A stretch of DNA of 22,305 nucleotides from a virus. The position numbers were made by a program, and so were the translations under genes. Position 1 is the stretch's first letter, and the number at the start of each line of letters is the position of its first letter. The notes beneath the pieces were generated by a model. The model had not been told where the DNA came from. It was given only the letters and a program-made list of their open reading frames with translations, and did not search any database. This document shows positions 1 to 5,636 of this stretch, in pieces. The stretch spans positions 1 to 22,305 of the IMG/VR virus record IMGVR_UViG_3300030451_003766; one strand, written 5' to 3'.

Positions 1-68
1 TCAGGTGAAACATAAAGATACTTACCAGTCTTACTGCTGATAAGATTATCCAAACGTGTTAATGGCAT
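1..68 (-). CDS. Cyanophage virion structural protein, N-terminal fragment (truncated by window edge)
   Basis: Only the first 22 codons are present (MPLTRLDNLISSKTGKYLYV, then SP), reading off the left edge. This opening is recognisable as the start of a large protein that recurs in T4-like cyanophage genomes and is usually annotated as a virion structural or tail-fibre-like protein. That identity rests on memory of the family start, since the rest is missing. A perfect T4-type late promoter lies 31 bases upstream, which fits a late structural gene. The Shine-Dalgarno is weak: an AGG lies too close to the ATG and a GAGG too far upstream. Confidence 0.7.
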   Translation of the reverse strand, partial: MPLTRLDNLISSKTGKYLYVSP

Positions 69-98
69 GACCTACTAATATACTTTTATCCTCGGATT

Positions 99-106
99 TA
101 TTTATA
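99..106 (-). promoter_or_regulatory. T4-type late promoter TATAAATA
   Basis: The minus strand reads TATAAATA exactly, the late promoter box recognised in T4-like phages by the gp55 sigma factor with gp33 as co-activator. It lies about 30 bases upstream of the virion gene that starts at 68 and points the right way. Confidence 0.75.
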
Positions 107-124
107 CCATCAGAACATAATATA

Positions 125-176
125 TGACTGGGGTTCTAAAAATTAAAATCAATAAGATTTGAACCCCAATCAGTCA
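125..176 (-). other. Imperfect stem-loop at the end of the HNH gene
   Basis: Arms at 125-136 and 161-176 pair: seven bases (GGGGTTC with GAACCCC) plus TGACT with AGTCA, separated by a short bulge, around a 24-base A/T-rich loop. The HNH stop codon lies in one arm. There is no U-run after the hairpin, so it is not a standard terminator. It could be a processing or termination signal that insulates the late gene to the left. On the minus strand GGTTCAAATC resembles the 5' half of a tRNA T-arm, but no matching 3' half follows. Confidence 0.5.
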
Positions 177-527
177 CAAGGATAACACTACTAAGTCAGG
201 CAATTCAACGTAACCATGTATTAAAAGACGGTGACAATTTGCACATAAAGGTGCACACTTGTCTATCTCCTCCTTAAGAAGAGAATAACTTGCAATACTT
301 TGTAATTTAGATACACTCATCATTTTTGGTGATGGATCTATATGATGTAGTTCCATCACCTCAATGGGGTATTCTTTATTACAAATAACGCACGGATGTG
401 CTTTCGCATCATCAACTATTTGTTTTCTCCTCTTAGCACCGACTTGATTTGTCTTTTTGGTCTTTGAATTTTTTCTAGCCCATTCCCGTTGGTATTTTCT
501 ATTTTTATCCTTGTCTTTAATAGGCAT
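174..527 (-). CDS. HNH endonuclease-like protein
   Basis: The 117-residue protein has a very basic N-terminus (residues 1-40), likely for DNA contact, followed by a compact zinc-ribbon HNH fold. CxxC pairs at C46/C49 and C95/C98 would hold the zinc; the LHHIDP motif (H61, H62) and CANCHRLLIH (H99, H104) supply the metal and catalytic histidines. HNH proteins of this size in phages are often homing-type nicking or cutting enzymes. Its ATG overlaps the stop of the ParB-like gene (TAATG), so the two are translationally coupled and probably act or move together. The natural target is not visible. Its position close to a tRNA cluster is typical of mobile nuclease cassettes. A packaging-associated HNH is possible but less likely, since no terminase is nearby. 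Confidence 0.85.
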   Translation of the reverse strand: MPIKDKDKNRKYQREWARKNSKTKKTNQVGAKRRKQIVDDAKAHPCVICNKEYPIEVMELHHIDPSPKMMSVSKLQSIASYSLLKEEIDKCAPLCANCHRLLIHGYVELPDLVVLSL

Positions 528-1573
528 TAGTATTTGCTAATATCAACAAAACGATGTCCTTTAAAGTAAGTAGTGTGCTTACCAATTATCTGTCCAATAC
601 ATCCTAAGATTTTATATGGAGTAGATTTTACAGGTAAGTTTAGTAAAGGAGCATAGTCCTTTTCTACCATCAAGTAAGAAGCATCTAGAAAGTATTTAAG
701 GTGATCATGAAATACTTGCATATTCTTACGTGCTTCTGCAGGTACATGCTTATTAGTAAAGAGAATAATCTCTATAGGATCAGCATTTCTGACTATAGCA
801 GGTAGGATGTGTTGACACCATGCACGATATGAATATGTGTCGTTGTCTGCAGAAAGAAGAAAGACTTTCTTATTGTCAATCTTATGACCTGCTTTTTCAC
901 AGTATGCTTCCCACTTAGAACGAGCTTTTACTAGAACTAGTGGATCTCCACCAGCAACACCACGTTTTAGAACAGAATTAAGAATTCTAGTGATGTTACC
1001 TTTTGAGAAGTGCTTCTCAATGTTAATGTCATCATATAGATAACGACGAATTGAGACTTCGGTTAGGTCAAGCTCATTTTGCTTGATAAGGTATAGACAT
1101 CCGATTATAACGGATTCTAAGGTTGCCCCAAAAGATGGGTCATGACGTAAGTTTTCTGAGAGTCCGTCTGTAACTCTACTCTTTTCTGAATCGTCTTTTA
1201 TGACGTAATATAGTACGGGAATTTTTTTCTCTCCACGACGTTTAGCAGCGATGATTCTGCCACGTCCATCACGTGGAAATCCGTTTGTTCCCATAAGAGG
1301 TGGAATGTAACAGGTTTTAAAACCCTCTACCTCATATTTGTTTGTAAATGTTTCAATGCGTTCTTCAGTATTTCCTTCTTCACGAATACCGATGTTTAAC
1401 CAACGCTCATCGTCTTCATCTACTTCGTCAAGGTCTAAGACCCCAACATGTGAAAATTCACCTGCTTTAATGCTAGGTGGTATAATGCTTAAGTAGTCCT
1501 CTAGATTAATTTGACCAACTCCATTAAATCCTGGAATTAGAGTAGGACCTTCTATATGAATTTCGTATGACAT
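527..1573 (-). CDS. ParB-like nuclease-domain protein
   Basis: This is a 348-residue protein. Residues about 95-130 contain the DGRGRIIAAKRRGE...IPV pattern, which resembles the DGHHR...AA...G...IPV core of the ParB/sulfiredoxin (ParBc) fold, followed by an SENLRHDPS segment in the place of the ParB box II region. The rest, including the C-terminal half with LFTNKHVPAEAR, is not recognised. Phage ParBc proteins bind or nick DNA or hydrolyse nucleotides; which of these applies here cannot be told. A good Shine-Dalgarno (AAGGAGA) lies before the ATG at 1573. It is the first gene after the tRNA and structured-RNA region and is coupled to the HNH gene. A role in DNA modification or selfish spread with the HNH enzyme is inference. 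Confidence 0.6.
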   Translation of the reverse strand: MSYEIHIEGPTLIPGFNGVGQINLEDYLSIIPPSIKAGEFSHVGVLDLDEVDEDDERWLNIGIREEGNTEERIETFTNKYEVEGFKTCYIPPLMGTNGFPRDGRGRIIAAKRRGEKKIPVLYYVIKDDSEKSRVTDGLSENLRHDPSFGATLESVIIGCLYLIKQNELDLTEVSIRRYLYDDINIEKHFSKGNITRILNSVLKRGVAGGDPLVLVKARSKWEAYCEKAGHKIDNKKVFLLSADNDTYSYRAWCQHILPAIVRNADPIEIILFTNKHVPAEARKNMQVFHDHLKYFLDASYLMVEKDYAPLLNLPVKSTPYKILGCIGQIIGKHTTYFKGHRFVDISKY

Positions 1574-1631
1574 AAGTCTCCTTGTAATTGTACTTTGAGT
1601 TACTAATCAATTGCGTGTGCGTTAGATTAGT

Positions 1632-1826
1632 GAGGGGTGGGAGGTTGGATTCCTGTGTACCAACAAGAGGAGGGCATTTCTACAGTTTAGAATTTCTCCT
1701 CTGCCTGAGACCCGACTGGTAGGTCGGTTCTTCCGAAGAAGCAGCACCACCTGTGTCTCATCACCTTAACCAGCTATATGCCAGTAAGTTTATTCAGTCA
1801 CTCCCGATGGAGATGATCAATCTCCA
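1632..1826 (-). ncRNA. Candidate structured non-coding RNA downstream of the tRNA cluster
   Basis: The 254 bases between the ParB-like gene and tRNA-Thr hold no credible gene but many perfect helices: 1644-1648 with 1660-1664; 1666-1672 with 1696-1702 (7 bp, with a nested 5-bp helix 1678-1682/1688-1692); 1706-1711 with 1755-1760, enclosing two hairpins (1712-1716/1723-1727 and 1728-1732/1736-1740); and 1808-1814 with 1820-1826. A possible long-range pairing of 1636-1640 with 1747-1751 would make a pseudoknot. It lies directly 3' of the tRNAs on the same strand and would be co-transcribed. T4 makes small stable RNAs (C and D) from its tRNA region, so a similar stable RNA is plausible. No known family (tmRNA, RNase P RNA, group I intron) was recognised. 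The ends are approximate. Confidence 0.45.
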
Positions 1827-1827
1827 A

Positions 1828-1899
1828 AGCCTAATGTCGGATTTGAACCAACGACCTTCGCTTTACAAAAGCGTTGCTCTACCACTGAGCTAATCAGGC
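1828..1899 (-). tRNA. tRNA-Thr (anticodon UGU)
   Basis: Full cloverleaf on the minus strand: acceptor GCCTGAT with ATTAGGC, D-arm GCTC/GAGC, anticodon loop TTTGTAA giving UGU (reads ACA), T-arm GTTGG/CCGAC with loop TTCAAAT. The outermost anticodon-stem pair is an A-A mismatch. No CCA is encoded. It is the last tRNA of the four-gene cluster and lies 11 bases from tRNA-Leu. Confidence 0.93.
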
Positions 1900-1910
1900 A
1901 AAAAAGTAGG

Positions 1911-1984
1911 TAGGAGTGGTGAGATTTGAACTCACACTGTACAGATTTTAAGTCTGCTGTCTCTACCAATTGGACTACACTCCC
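1911..1984 (-). tRNA. tRNA-Leu (anticodon UAA) with a short variable loop
   Basis: Acceptor GGGAGTG with CACTCCT, anticodon stem GCAGA/TCTGT around loop CTTAAAA giving UAA (reads UUA), T-arm GTGAG/CTCAC with loop TTCAAAT. The variable region is only about five bases, whereas leucine tRNAs normally carry a long variable arm. The D-arm pairs by only three bases (GTC/GAC). The encoded 3' end reads ACCT rather than ACCA. Confidence 0.85.
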
Positions 1985-1987
1985 AAA

Positions 1988-2061
1988 CGAGTGTGATTGG
2001 ATTTGAACCAATGACCGATTGCTTAGAAGGCAATTGCTCTAGTCCACTGAGCTACACACCC
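1988..2061 (-). tRNA. tRNA-Arg (anticodon UCU)
   Basis: Acceptor GGGTGTG with CACACTC, D-arm GCTC/GAGC, anticodon stem ATTGC/GCAAT around CTTCTAA giving UCU (reads AGA), T-arm ATTGG/CCAAT with loop TTCAAAT. It is three bases from tRNA-Leu. AGA is used often in this AT-rich phage, so supplementing host decoding is a reasonable role. Confidence 0.93.
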
Positions 2062-2066
2062 GTAGG

Positions 2067-2139
2067 TGCTTCTTGTGGGAATTGAACCCACCTTATCCGA
2101 ATTATGAGTTCGGTGCATTCACCAGATTGCTAAAGAAGC
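2067..2139 (-). tRNA. tRNA-Met (anticodon CAU)
   Basis: Acceptor GCTTCTT with AAGAAGC, anticodon stem CCGAA/TTCGG around CTCATAA giving CAU, T-arm GTGGG/CCCAC with loop TTCAATT. CAU could serve elongator Met, initiator Met, or Ile after lysidine modification. The paired first base (G1-C72) argues against an initiator. It starts only four bases after the cpeT stop codon, so the cluster is read through from the cpeT operon. Confidence 0.92.
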
Positions 2140-2143
2140 GGTA

Positions 2144-2674
2144 CTAAGGCGGTAACCTAATGAATTCAAAGGCACCCCATTCGGATCCCCAAATTCGTTG
2201 ATGTGTGTTTACATCTAAACCTTTATCTACTACATGATAATCTTTATCATTAAGGGTAACTTCATTTTGGACGTAAGTCTTGGTGCCATTCCAAGCGACC
2301 CAACACTCACATGTAGATGTTCCTCCAAAAAATGAATTCTTTCCTGTCCTCCTCATTATAATATCGCATCCTTCACGATATGTCAACAGGTCATCTGTAA
2401 TGGTTTCAATTCCCTTACATTCTGCAAACTGAAGAGGGTTGTTAATCTCATAATTCTTAAGACGATACTCTTCATCTTTCTTTTCCTCCACGACATCAAT
2501 TACAAATTGACGATATGGACGATTTAAAAGATAATTGTAAGCTTGCTCTCCATATATACGATTTTCTCCAATCAAACGATGTTGAACACGTATATGGGCA
2601 TAACGAGTAGGATGGGATTGTGCTTGTCTCTTATTATTAAACGTTCCCACCAACAATTCAAGAAATTGACTCAT
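2144..2674 (-). CDS. cpeT: CpeT/CpcT-type phycobiliprotein lyase
   Basis: The 176-residue protein begins MSQFLELLVGTFNNKRQA, then HPTRYAHIRV and YLLNRPYRQFVIDV, matching the CpeT/CpcT lyase family that attaches bilin chromophores to phycobiliproteins. Host members are about 195-200 residues, so this is a slightly short but complete version, as in other cyanophages carrying cpeT. It would act in the host cytoplasm on newly made antenna proteins, or scavenge and hold bilins. The window also encodes a heme oxygenase, which makes the bilin precursor, so the two may act in one pathway. Its start overlaps the end of the upstream 92-residue gene by 17 bases, and tRNA-Met begins four bases after its stop. 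The exact bilin or cysteine target cannot be read from the sequence. Confidence 0.88.
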   Translation of the reverse strand: MSQFLELLVGTFNNKRQAQSHPTRYAHIRVQHRLIGENRIYGEQAYNYLLNRPYRQFVIDVVEEKKDEEYRLKNYEINNPLQFAECKGIETITDDLLTYREGCDIIMRRTGKNSFFGGTSTCECWVAWNGTKTYVQNEVTLNDKDYHVVDKGLDVNTHQRIWGSEWGAFEFIRLPP

Positions 2675-2936
2675 CTGGTAATACTTCGGGATTTGCTATT
2701 TCTAATTCAAATAATACTGGATGACACTCTTCAGCGATCAAATAATCTGACCATCTAAAAATGTCTTGTAATGTATATTCAGGATTCATTGCTGCTTCAG
2801 ATAATATCCACTTATCTTGTTTCTGTTGTAGTGTCAGATCATCCATAGCAAATGGTATTTCCTGTATGAAATACATTAGGACTGGTTGTTTATCAACAAA
2901 TACGTGTCTCTTATCTACATGATACTTGAAATTCAT
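2658..2936 (-). CDS. Small protein of unknown function
   Basis: A 92-residue soluble protein with no family recognised. It is mildly acidic towards the C-terminus (ending NPEVLPDESIS), has no membrane segment, and carries one Cys. Its ATG overlaps the stop of the upstream 49-residue gene (TAATG) and its end overlaps cpeT by 17 bases, so it is embedded in a translationally coupled chain leading into cpeT. The tight overlaps are the main support for it being real. Confidence 0.7.
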   Translation of the reverse strand: MNFKYHVDKRHVFVDKQPVLMYFIQEIPFAMDDLTLQQKQDKWILSEAAMNPEYTLQDIFRWSDYLIAEECHPVLFELEIANPEVLPDESIS

Positions 2937-3085
2937 TATCCTGTCAAGCTCTTTTCTCTATTTAAGAGATTTAACTTTTTAATTAGAGAATTGCGACGTG
3001 CTTTTGCTTGACGTAATGCTTGAGGTTTCAAACTACGCTTTTGATCTTTCTTAGAGTGGTGTTGCCAGTTCGGTGTCGTCGTCAT
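2936..3085 (-). CDS. Small basic protein of unknown function
   Basis: This is a 49-residue, Lys/Arg-rich protein (MTTTPNWQHHSKKDQKRS at the start). The chosen ATG at 3085 has a GAGG nine bases upstream; longer options start at ATG 3094 or 3100, or GTG 3127. The start lies inside the acidic tail of the upstream gene, so the same GAC/GAT repeat is read as Asp in one frame and as Thr/Met in the other. Its stop overlaps the next ATG (TAATG). The high charge suggests nucleic-acid or ribosome binding, but nothing identifies it. Confidence 0.6.
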   Translation of the reverse strand: MTTTPNWQHHSKKDQKRSLKPQALRQAKARRNSLIKKLNLLNREKSLTG

Positions 3086-3296
3086 CGTCGTCATCCTCAT
3101 CTTGTCTGAATACCAATAGTGTATCACCTTTTTTAACGTCTTGCATCTCTGGGTGTACAGGTTTACGATCTGGTCTATCTACATATTTTTCCATTTCCGA
3201 AAAAACAGCACCCATAGACCTCCACATAAAAGCAAATGCTGCCCCTACAGTTGCAGCAAAACAAATACCAAAAATGAATATCGTTACATCATTCAT
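3051..3296 (-). CDS. Small single-pass membrane protein with acidic tail
   Basis: The 81-residue protein has a hydrophobic N-terminal segment (residues about 4-24, IFIFGICFAATVGAAFAF), then a charged region and a run of eight acidic residues near the C-terminus (EDDDDDDD). This predicts an inner- or thylakoid-membrane anchor with an acidic cytoplasmic tail. Small proteins of this layout are common in T4-like cyanophages, with no known function. Its 3' end overlaps the next gene by 35 bases. The Asp run comes from a GAC/GAT triplet repeat, which may vary in length between relatives. Confidence 0.75.
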   Translation of the reverse strand: MNDVTIFIFGICFAATVGAAFAFMWRSMGAVFSEMEKYVDRPDRKPVHPEMQDVKKGDTLLVFRQDEDDDDDDDTELATPL

Positions 3297-3299
3297 ACA

Positions 3300-3446
3300 C
3301 TATGATTTATCATTTGGAGGATTTGGAGCTTTATACTTACTATCTGATTGTGACTTAATGTATGCAGTTAGTTCTGGAGTCTCTTCCCATTCCCATATTT
3401 GATTATGTTGTGGGTTCTTCTTTACAATAGTATGTGTTCTCTTCAT
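3300..3446 (-). CDS. Small hydrophilic protein of unknown function
   Basis: A 48-residue reading frame (starts MKRTHTIVKKNPQHNQIW, ends PPNDKS) fills the gap between the glutaredoxin and the small membrane protein. It has a clear Shine-Dalgarno (GGGAG, with the start eight bases on) and its stop is three bases from the next start, consistent with an operon member. It has two Trp residues and a Pro/Asn-rich tail. No family is recognised. Confidence 0.65.
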   Translation of the reverse strand: MKRTHTIVKKNPQHNQIWEWEETPELTAYIKSQSDSKYKAPNPPNDKS

Positions 3447-3481
3447 ATTGATCTCCCATATTTTAAAATTGTAATAGACTT

Positions 3482-3730
3482 TTAAAAGTTTGTCAAGTGC
3501 CTCAACGCTTCTTTTAAAGTTCCTATGTGTTCTGATCCTATAGTAATCTGTGGAAAACTTGCATCTCCACCAAATTCCATTTCAAATTGAGTCTTATCAA
3601 AATGATCGTCTAAAACATATTCTCTAAAATCTACATGTTGACTTTTGAGTAATTGTTTGATACGCTCACACTCTTGACATCCACTTTTGGTGTAAATTGC
3701 AGCTTGTTTAGTCACGTTGCCTCCAATCAT
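3482..3730 (-). CDS. Glutaredoxin-like protein
   Basis: This 82-residue protein has the thioredoxin fold signature of a small glutaredoxin: beta strand AAIYTKSG, the redox motif C18-Q-E-C21, then the conserved FPQI with the cis-proline at P60 and the IG...L glutathione-contact region near residues 65-72. It would reduce disulfides at glutathione's expense, in phages usually as electron donor to ribonucleotide reductase (as T4 NrdC does). No reductase is in the window. The CQEC active site differs from the usual CPYC, so its substrate may differ. It overlaps the upstream gene by 23 bases. Confidence 0.88.
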   Translation of the reverse strand: MIGGNVTKQAAIYTKSGCQECERIKQLLKSQHVDFREYVLDDHFDKTQFEMEFGGDASFPQITIGSEHIGTLKEALRHLTNF

Positions 3731-4007
3731 CTGATCGTTCTTGATGAAACCAGTCTACCACATCTTCTGGATTTTCGAAACCCCTACGGTGATTGTTTGA
3801 ATCGGGGTCTCCTATATTCAAACTATTCAGAAAAGAATCGTTAGGATTCGTCTTCATTCTTCTTGCAGTTTTTAACATACCTCTTGCTGAAGTATTTGCC
3901 TTTGCTAATTTCTCTGCCCAGATCATATCTGATATAGAAACTTCACTACCAGAAGCAATATCTCTACAGATTGCTTCTAGTCTCAAACGATATTGAGTGG
4001 ATAGCAT
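3708..4007 (-). CDS. Conserved-looking cyanophage protein of unknown function
   Basis: The frame opens at 4037 right against a terminator U-run, so the internal ATG at 4007 (MLSTQYRLRLEAICRDIA) is the better start; neither has a strong Shine-Dalgarno. That gives 99 residues. The N-terminal half is helical and includes SISDMIWAEKLAKANTSA, and the C-terminus is hydrophilic with NPEDVVDWFHQERSDDW. No catalytic motif is seen. It overlaps the glutaredoxin and probably heads the operon that runs through cpeT into the tRNAs. Its promoter was not found. Confidence 0.7.
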   Translation of the reverse strand: MLSTQYRLRLEAICRDIASGSEVSISDMIWAEKLAKANTSARGMLKTARRMKTNPNDSFLNSLNIGDPDSNNHRRGFENPEDVVDWFHQERSDDWRQRD

Positions 4008-4037
4008 ATAATAATAGTAACTGAAAATATGTAGCAT

Positions 4038-4063
4038 AAAAAAGGGGGTCGTAAGACCCCCTT
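4038..4063 (-). terminator. Rho-independent terminator of the beta-barrel protein gene
   Basis: On the minus strand a perfect 7-bp GGGGGTC/GACCCCC hairpin with a four-base loop is followed by six T residues. It lies 27 bases after the stop of the 124-residue exported protein and just before the next operon, so it separates the two transcripts. Confidence 0.92.
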
Positions 4064-4089
4064 GTTACTATTTCATAAAGAAATAAGAT

Positions 4090-4464
4090 TTAGAACTTGA
4101 ACTTAGCACCAACTTTAGCACCGTACCCATTATCTGTATCTCCCTTTGCAGTTGCGAATGATACTTCACCGTAAAGATCTAGAGCTTCAGAAAGTGGAGC
4201 ACCAAGACCTGCCTTACCAGAGAACTGAGTATCAGTTCCATCAACGCCATCAACAGCAGCAACAGCAGGACCGCCTTGGATGTAGTATCCAGCAGAACCT
4301 ACAGTTCCTTCATAACCGATATGAACGTCTGTAGTAGTACCTGTATAGTCAGTACCAGTGAAAGATGAATTAGATTCTACATTCACATAAGGACCAGCAA
4401 AAGCTGCACCAGCGAATACGAATGGAGATGCTGCCAACGCAGCGATTGTTGATTTAATAGACAT
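4090..4464 (-). CDS. Exported beta-barrel-like outer membrane protein
   Basis: The 124-residue protein has a textbook signal peptide (MSIKSTIAALAASPFVF..., predicted cut after AFA at residue 23). The mature part is made of short alternating strands rich in Gly, Tyr and Thr, and ends KFKF, i.e. with the terminal Phe typical of outer-membrane beta-barrels. At about 100 mature residues it is small for a full barrel and may oligomerise. It looks like a protein of the host cyanobacteria. Its gene stands alone between its own leader and a strong terminator, like a moron. It could alter the host surface, for example by blocking superinfection or changing permeability; this is inference. The Shine-Dalgarno is AGGT. 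Confidence 0.75.
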   Translation of the reverse strand: MSIKSTIAALAASPFVFAGAAFAGPYVNVESNSSFTGTDYTGTTTDVHIGYEGTVGSAGYYIQGGPAVAAVDGVDGTDTQFSGKAGLGAPLSEALDLYGEVSFATAKGDTDNGYGAKVGAKFKF

Positions 4465-4487
4465 GTAAATTTACCTATATGTTTACT

Positions 4488-4530
4488 TGCGGAGTGGTTA
4501 CCCGCAGATGTTGGATAAGTTTTTCTTATC
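4488..4530 (-). promoter_or_regulatory. Two leader hairpins upstream of the beta-barrel protein gene
   Basis: On the minus strand the leader has GATAAG/CTTATC around an A5 loop (4514-4530), then TGCGG/CCGCA around a nine-base loop (4488-4506), about 24 bases before the ATG. They may stabilise the message 5' end or regulate translation. The second starts CTGCGG and contains GTAACC, similar to the CTGCGGTTACC opening of the gp32 leader. Confidence 0.5.
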
Positions 4531-4540
4531 GCATAATGTA

Positions 4541-4548
4541 ATTTATCA
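4541..4548 (-). promoter_or_regulatory. Possible variant late promoter (TGATAAAT)
   Basis: The minus strand reads TGATAAAT just upstream of the two leader hairpins. It keeps an ATAAAT core but is not the exact TATAAATA box. The position would start the RNA close to the first hairpin. A host-type promoter is also possible. Confidence 0.3.
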
Positions 4549-4607
4549 CTACAAACCATAAAAAGTCAAGGGGCTTGTGACAGTTTGCGATCAGTATTGC
4601 TTATGAA

Positions 4608-5636
4608 TCAGTTAAGATAAATTAATGACCCAGTGACCTTAACGATTCCTGCTGCCTTGAGATCTAGTGTAGATTTAGAATCAATCGTTGCTTTAGCAGC
4701 ATCCAGCTTGAAATCAGCAGATTCAACATCCAATTGTGCCGTTTTTACAGTGGTTTTAGCAGATTCTAACCCTAAATCTGCACTTCTAATATCCATAGGA
4801 CCTGGTGTATTAATTGCAAGACCAGCAACACCAGCATACATTGCTTGTGTTGTTGTGGTTATTTTAAGACCATAAGTCCTATCTTTTATTAATAAACCAG
4901 CACCACCTATAGAACTTATGTGCACATTTCCTATCGCTCTTAAAGCATAATCACCAAGAACTTTATGGTTAATACAACCAGCTGAAACTATATTTGTGGA
5001 AGATCGTGGATCAAATTTGATATCAGAAGATTCTCCTGCACCAAAATTCATATCCTGTCCTATTGTAATTTCTTTCTTATTAATCTGTGCTTTAGTGAAA
5101 GATGCTGCTGCCATCTCTATATCACCTTGAGCTTGTATTTTGACAGACTGACCATTAAGAACTAAATCTTCAGTTGCTTCAATTAAAATCTTTGCTGCTT
5201 TGAGATATCGTGTACCACCAATGGTTTCTTCTACAATATCTCCATAAGCAAGAACATTTAATGCTTGTCCTTCATTGTCTGATCCACCAACATTATATTG
5301 AATATTAGATCTTTCATAATGTATTTGTTGTTGACCATATGTTTTGATACCCAACATACCAGTACCAGCAATATCAGTCTTCTCTCCTGTTATAATTCTA
5401 ATGTTACCTTTATTGTTTAATACAATAGCAGAATCTGCTGGTCCATCAATCCTAAGTGCACATGTTAGATTGTCTGGTAACATTCTCTCATAGATCTCTG
5501 ATCTAGTAAGACTTCCTTTCCAAACAGTCCTAAACTTCGGACCACTTGATAATTCCTGAGTTTCATCAGGGGTAGTCTGTTTAAACAGATCAGTTGGATA
5601 AGTAGATGCAGGAAATTCTAAAGTCATTATGGGCAA
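4608..5636 (-). CDS. Beta-helical baseplate spike protein (gp5 C-terminal/VgrG-like)
   Basis: This is a 342-residue protein. From about residue 145 onward it consists of short repeated beta segments of the type seen in the gp5/VgrG needle (VKIQAQGDIEMAAAS; near the end STLDLKAAGIVKVTGSLIYLN). Such repeats form a trimeric beta-helix that pierces the host envelope. In T4 this needle is the C-terminal part of gp5; here it is a separate gene whose start overlaps the gp5-like hub gene by 10 bases, so the two are probably made together and assemble into one spike. The N-terminal part (residues 1-60) would be the docking end. No enzymatic motif is seen. It is the last gene of the hub operon. Confidence 0.7.
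   Translation of the reverse strand: MPIMTLEFPASTYPTDLFKQTTPDETQELSSGPKFRTVWKGSLTRSEIYERMLPDNLTCALRIDGPADSAIVLNNKGNIRIITGEKTDIAGTGMLGIKTYGQQQIHYERSNIQYNVGGSDNEGQALNVLAYGDIVEETIGGTRYLKAAKILIEATEDLVLNGQSVKIQAQGDIEMAAASFTKAQINKKEITIGQDMNFGAGESSDIKFDPRSSTNIVSAGCINHKVLGDYALRAIGNVHISSIGGAGLLIKDRTYGLKITTTTQAMYAGVAGLAINTPGPMDIRSADLGLESAKTTVKTAQLDVESADFKLDAAKATIDSKSTLDLKAAGIVKVTGSLIYLN

Noticed and set aside
1700-1765. Hammerhead ribozyme-like GTGATGAGAC...GTCTCA on the minus strand
   Set aside because: The core would need CUGAUGA and GAAA at the junction; the C is G and no GAAA follows, so only a plain stem is supported.
1632-1826. tmRNA, RNase P RNA or group I intron
   Set aside because: No tRNA-like ends, tag frame, P4 core or intron P/Q/R/S elements could be recognised; kept only as an unclassified structured RNA.
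1817-2011. 64-residue minus-strand reading frame across the tRNA genes
   Set aside because: It lies wholly over tRNA-Thr and tRNA-Leu and is explained by them.
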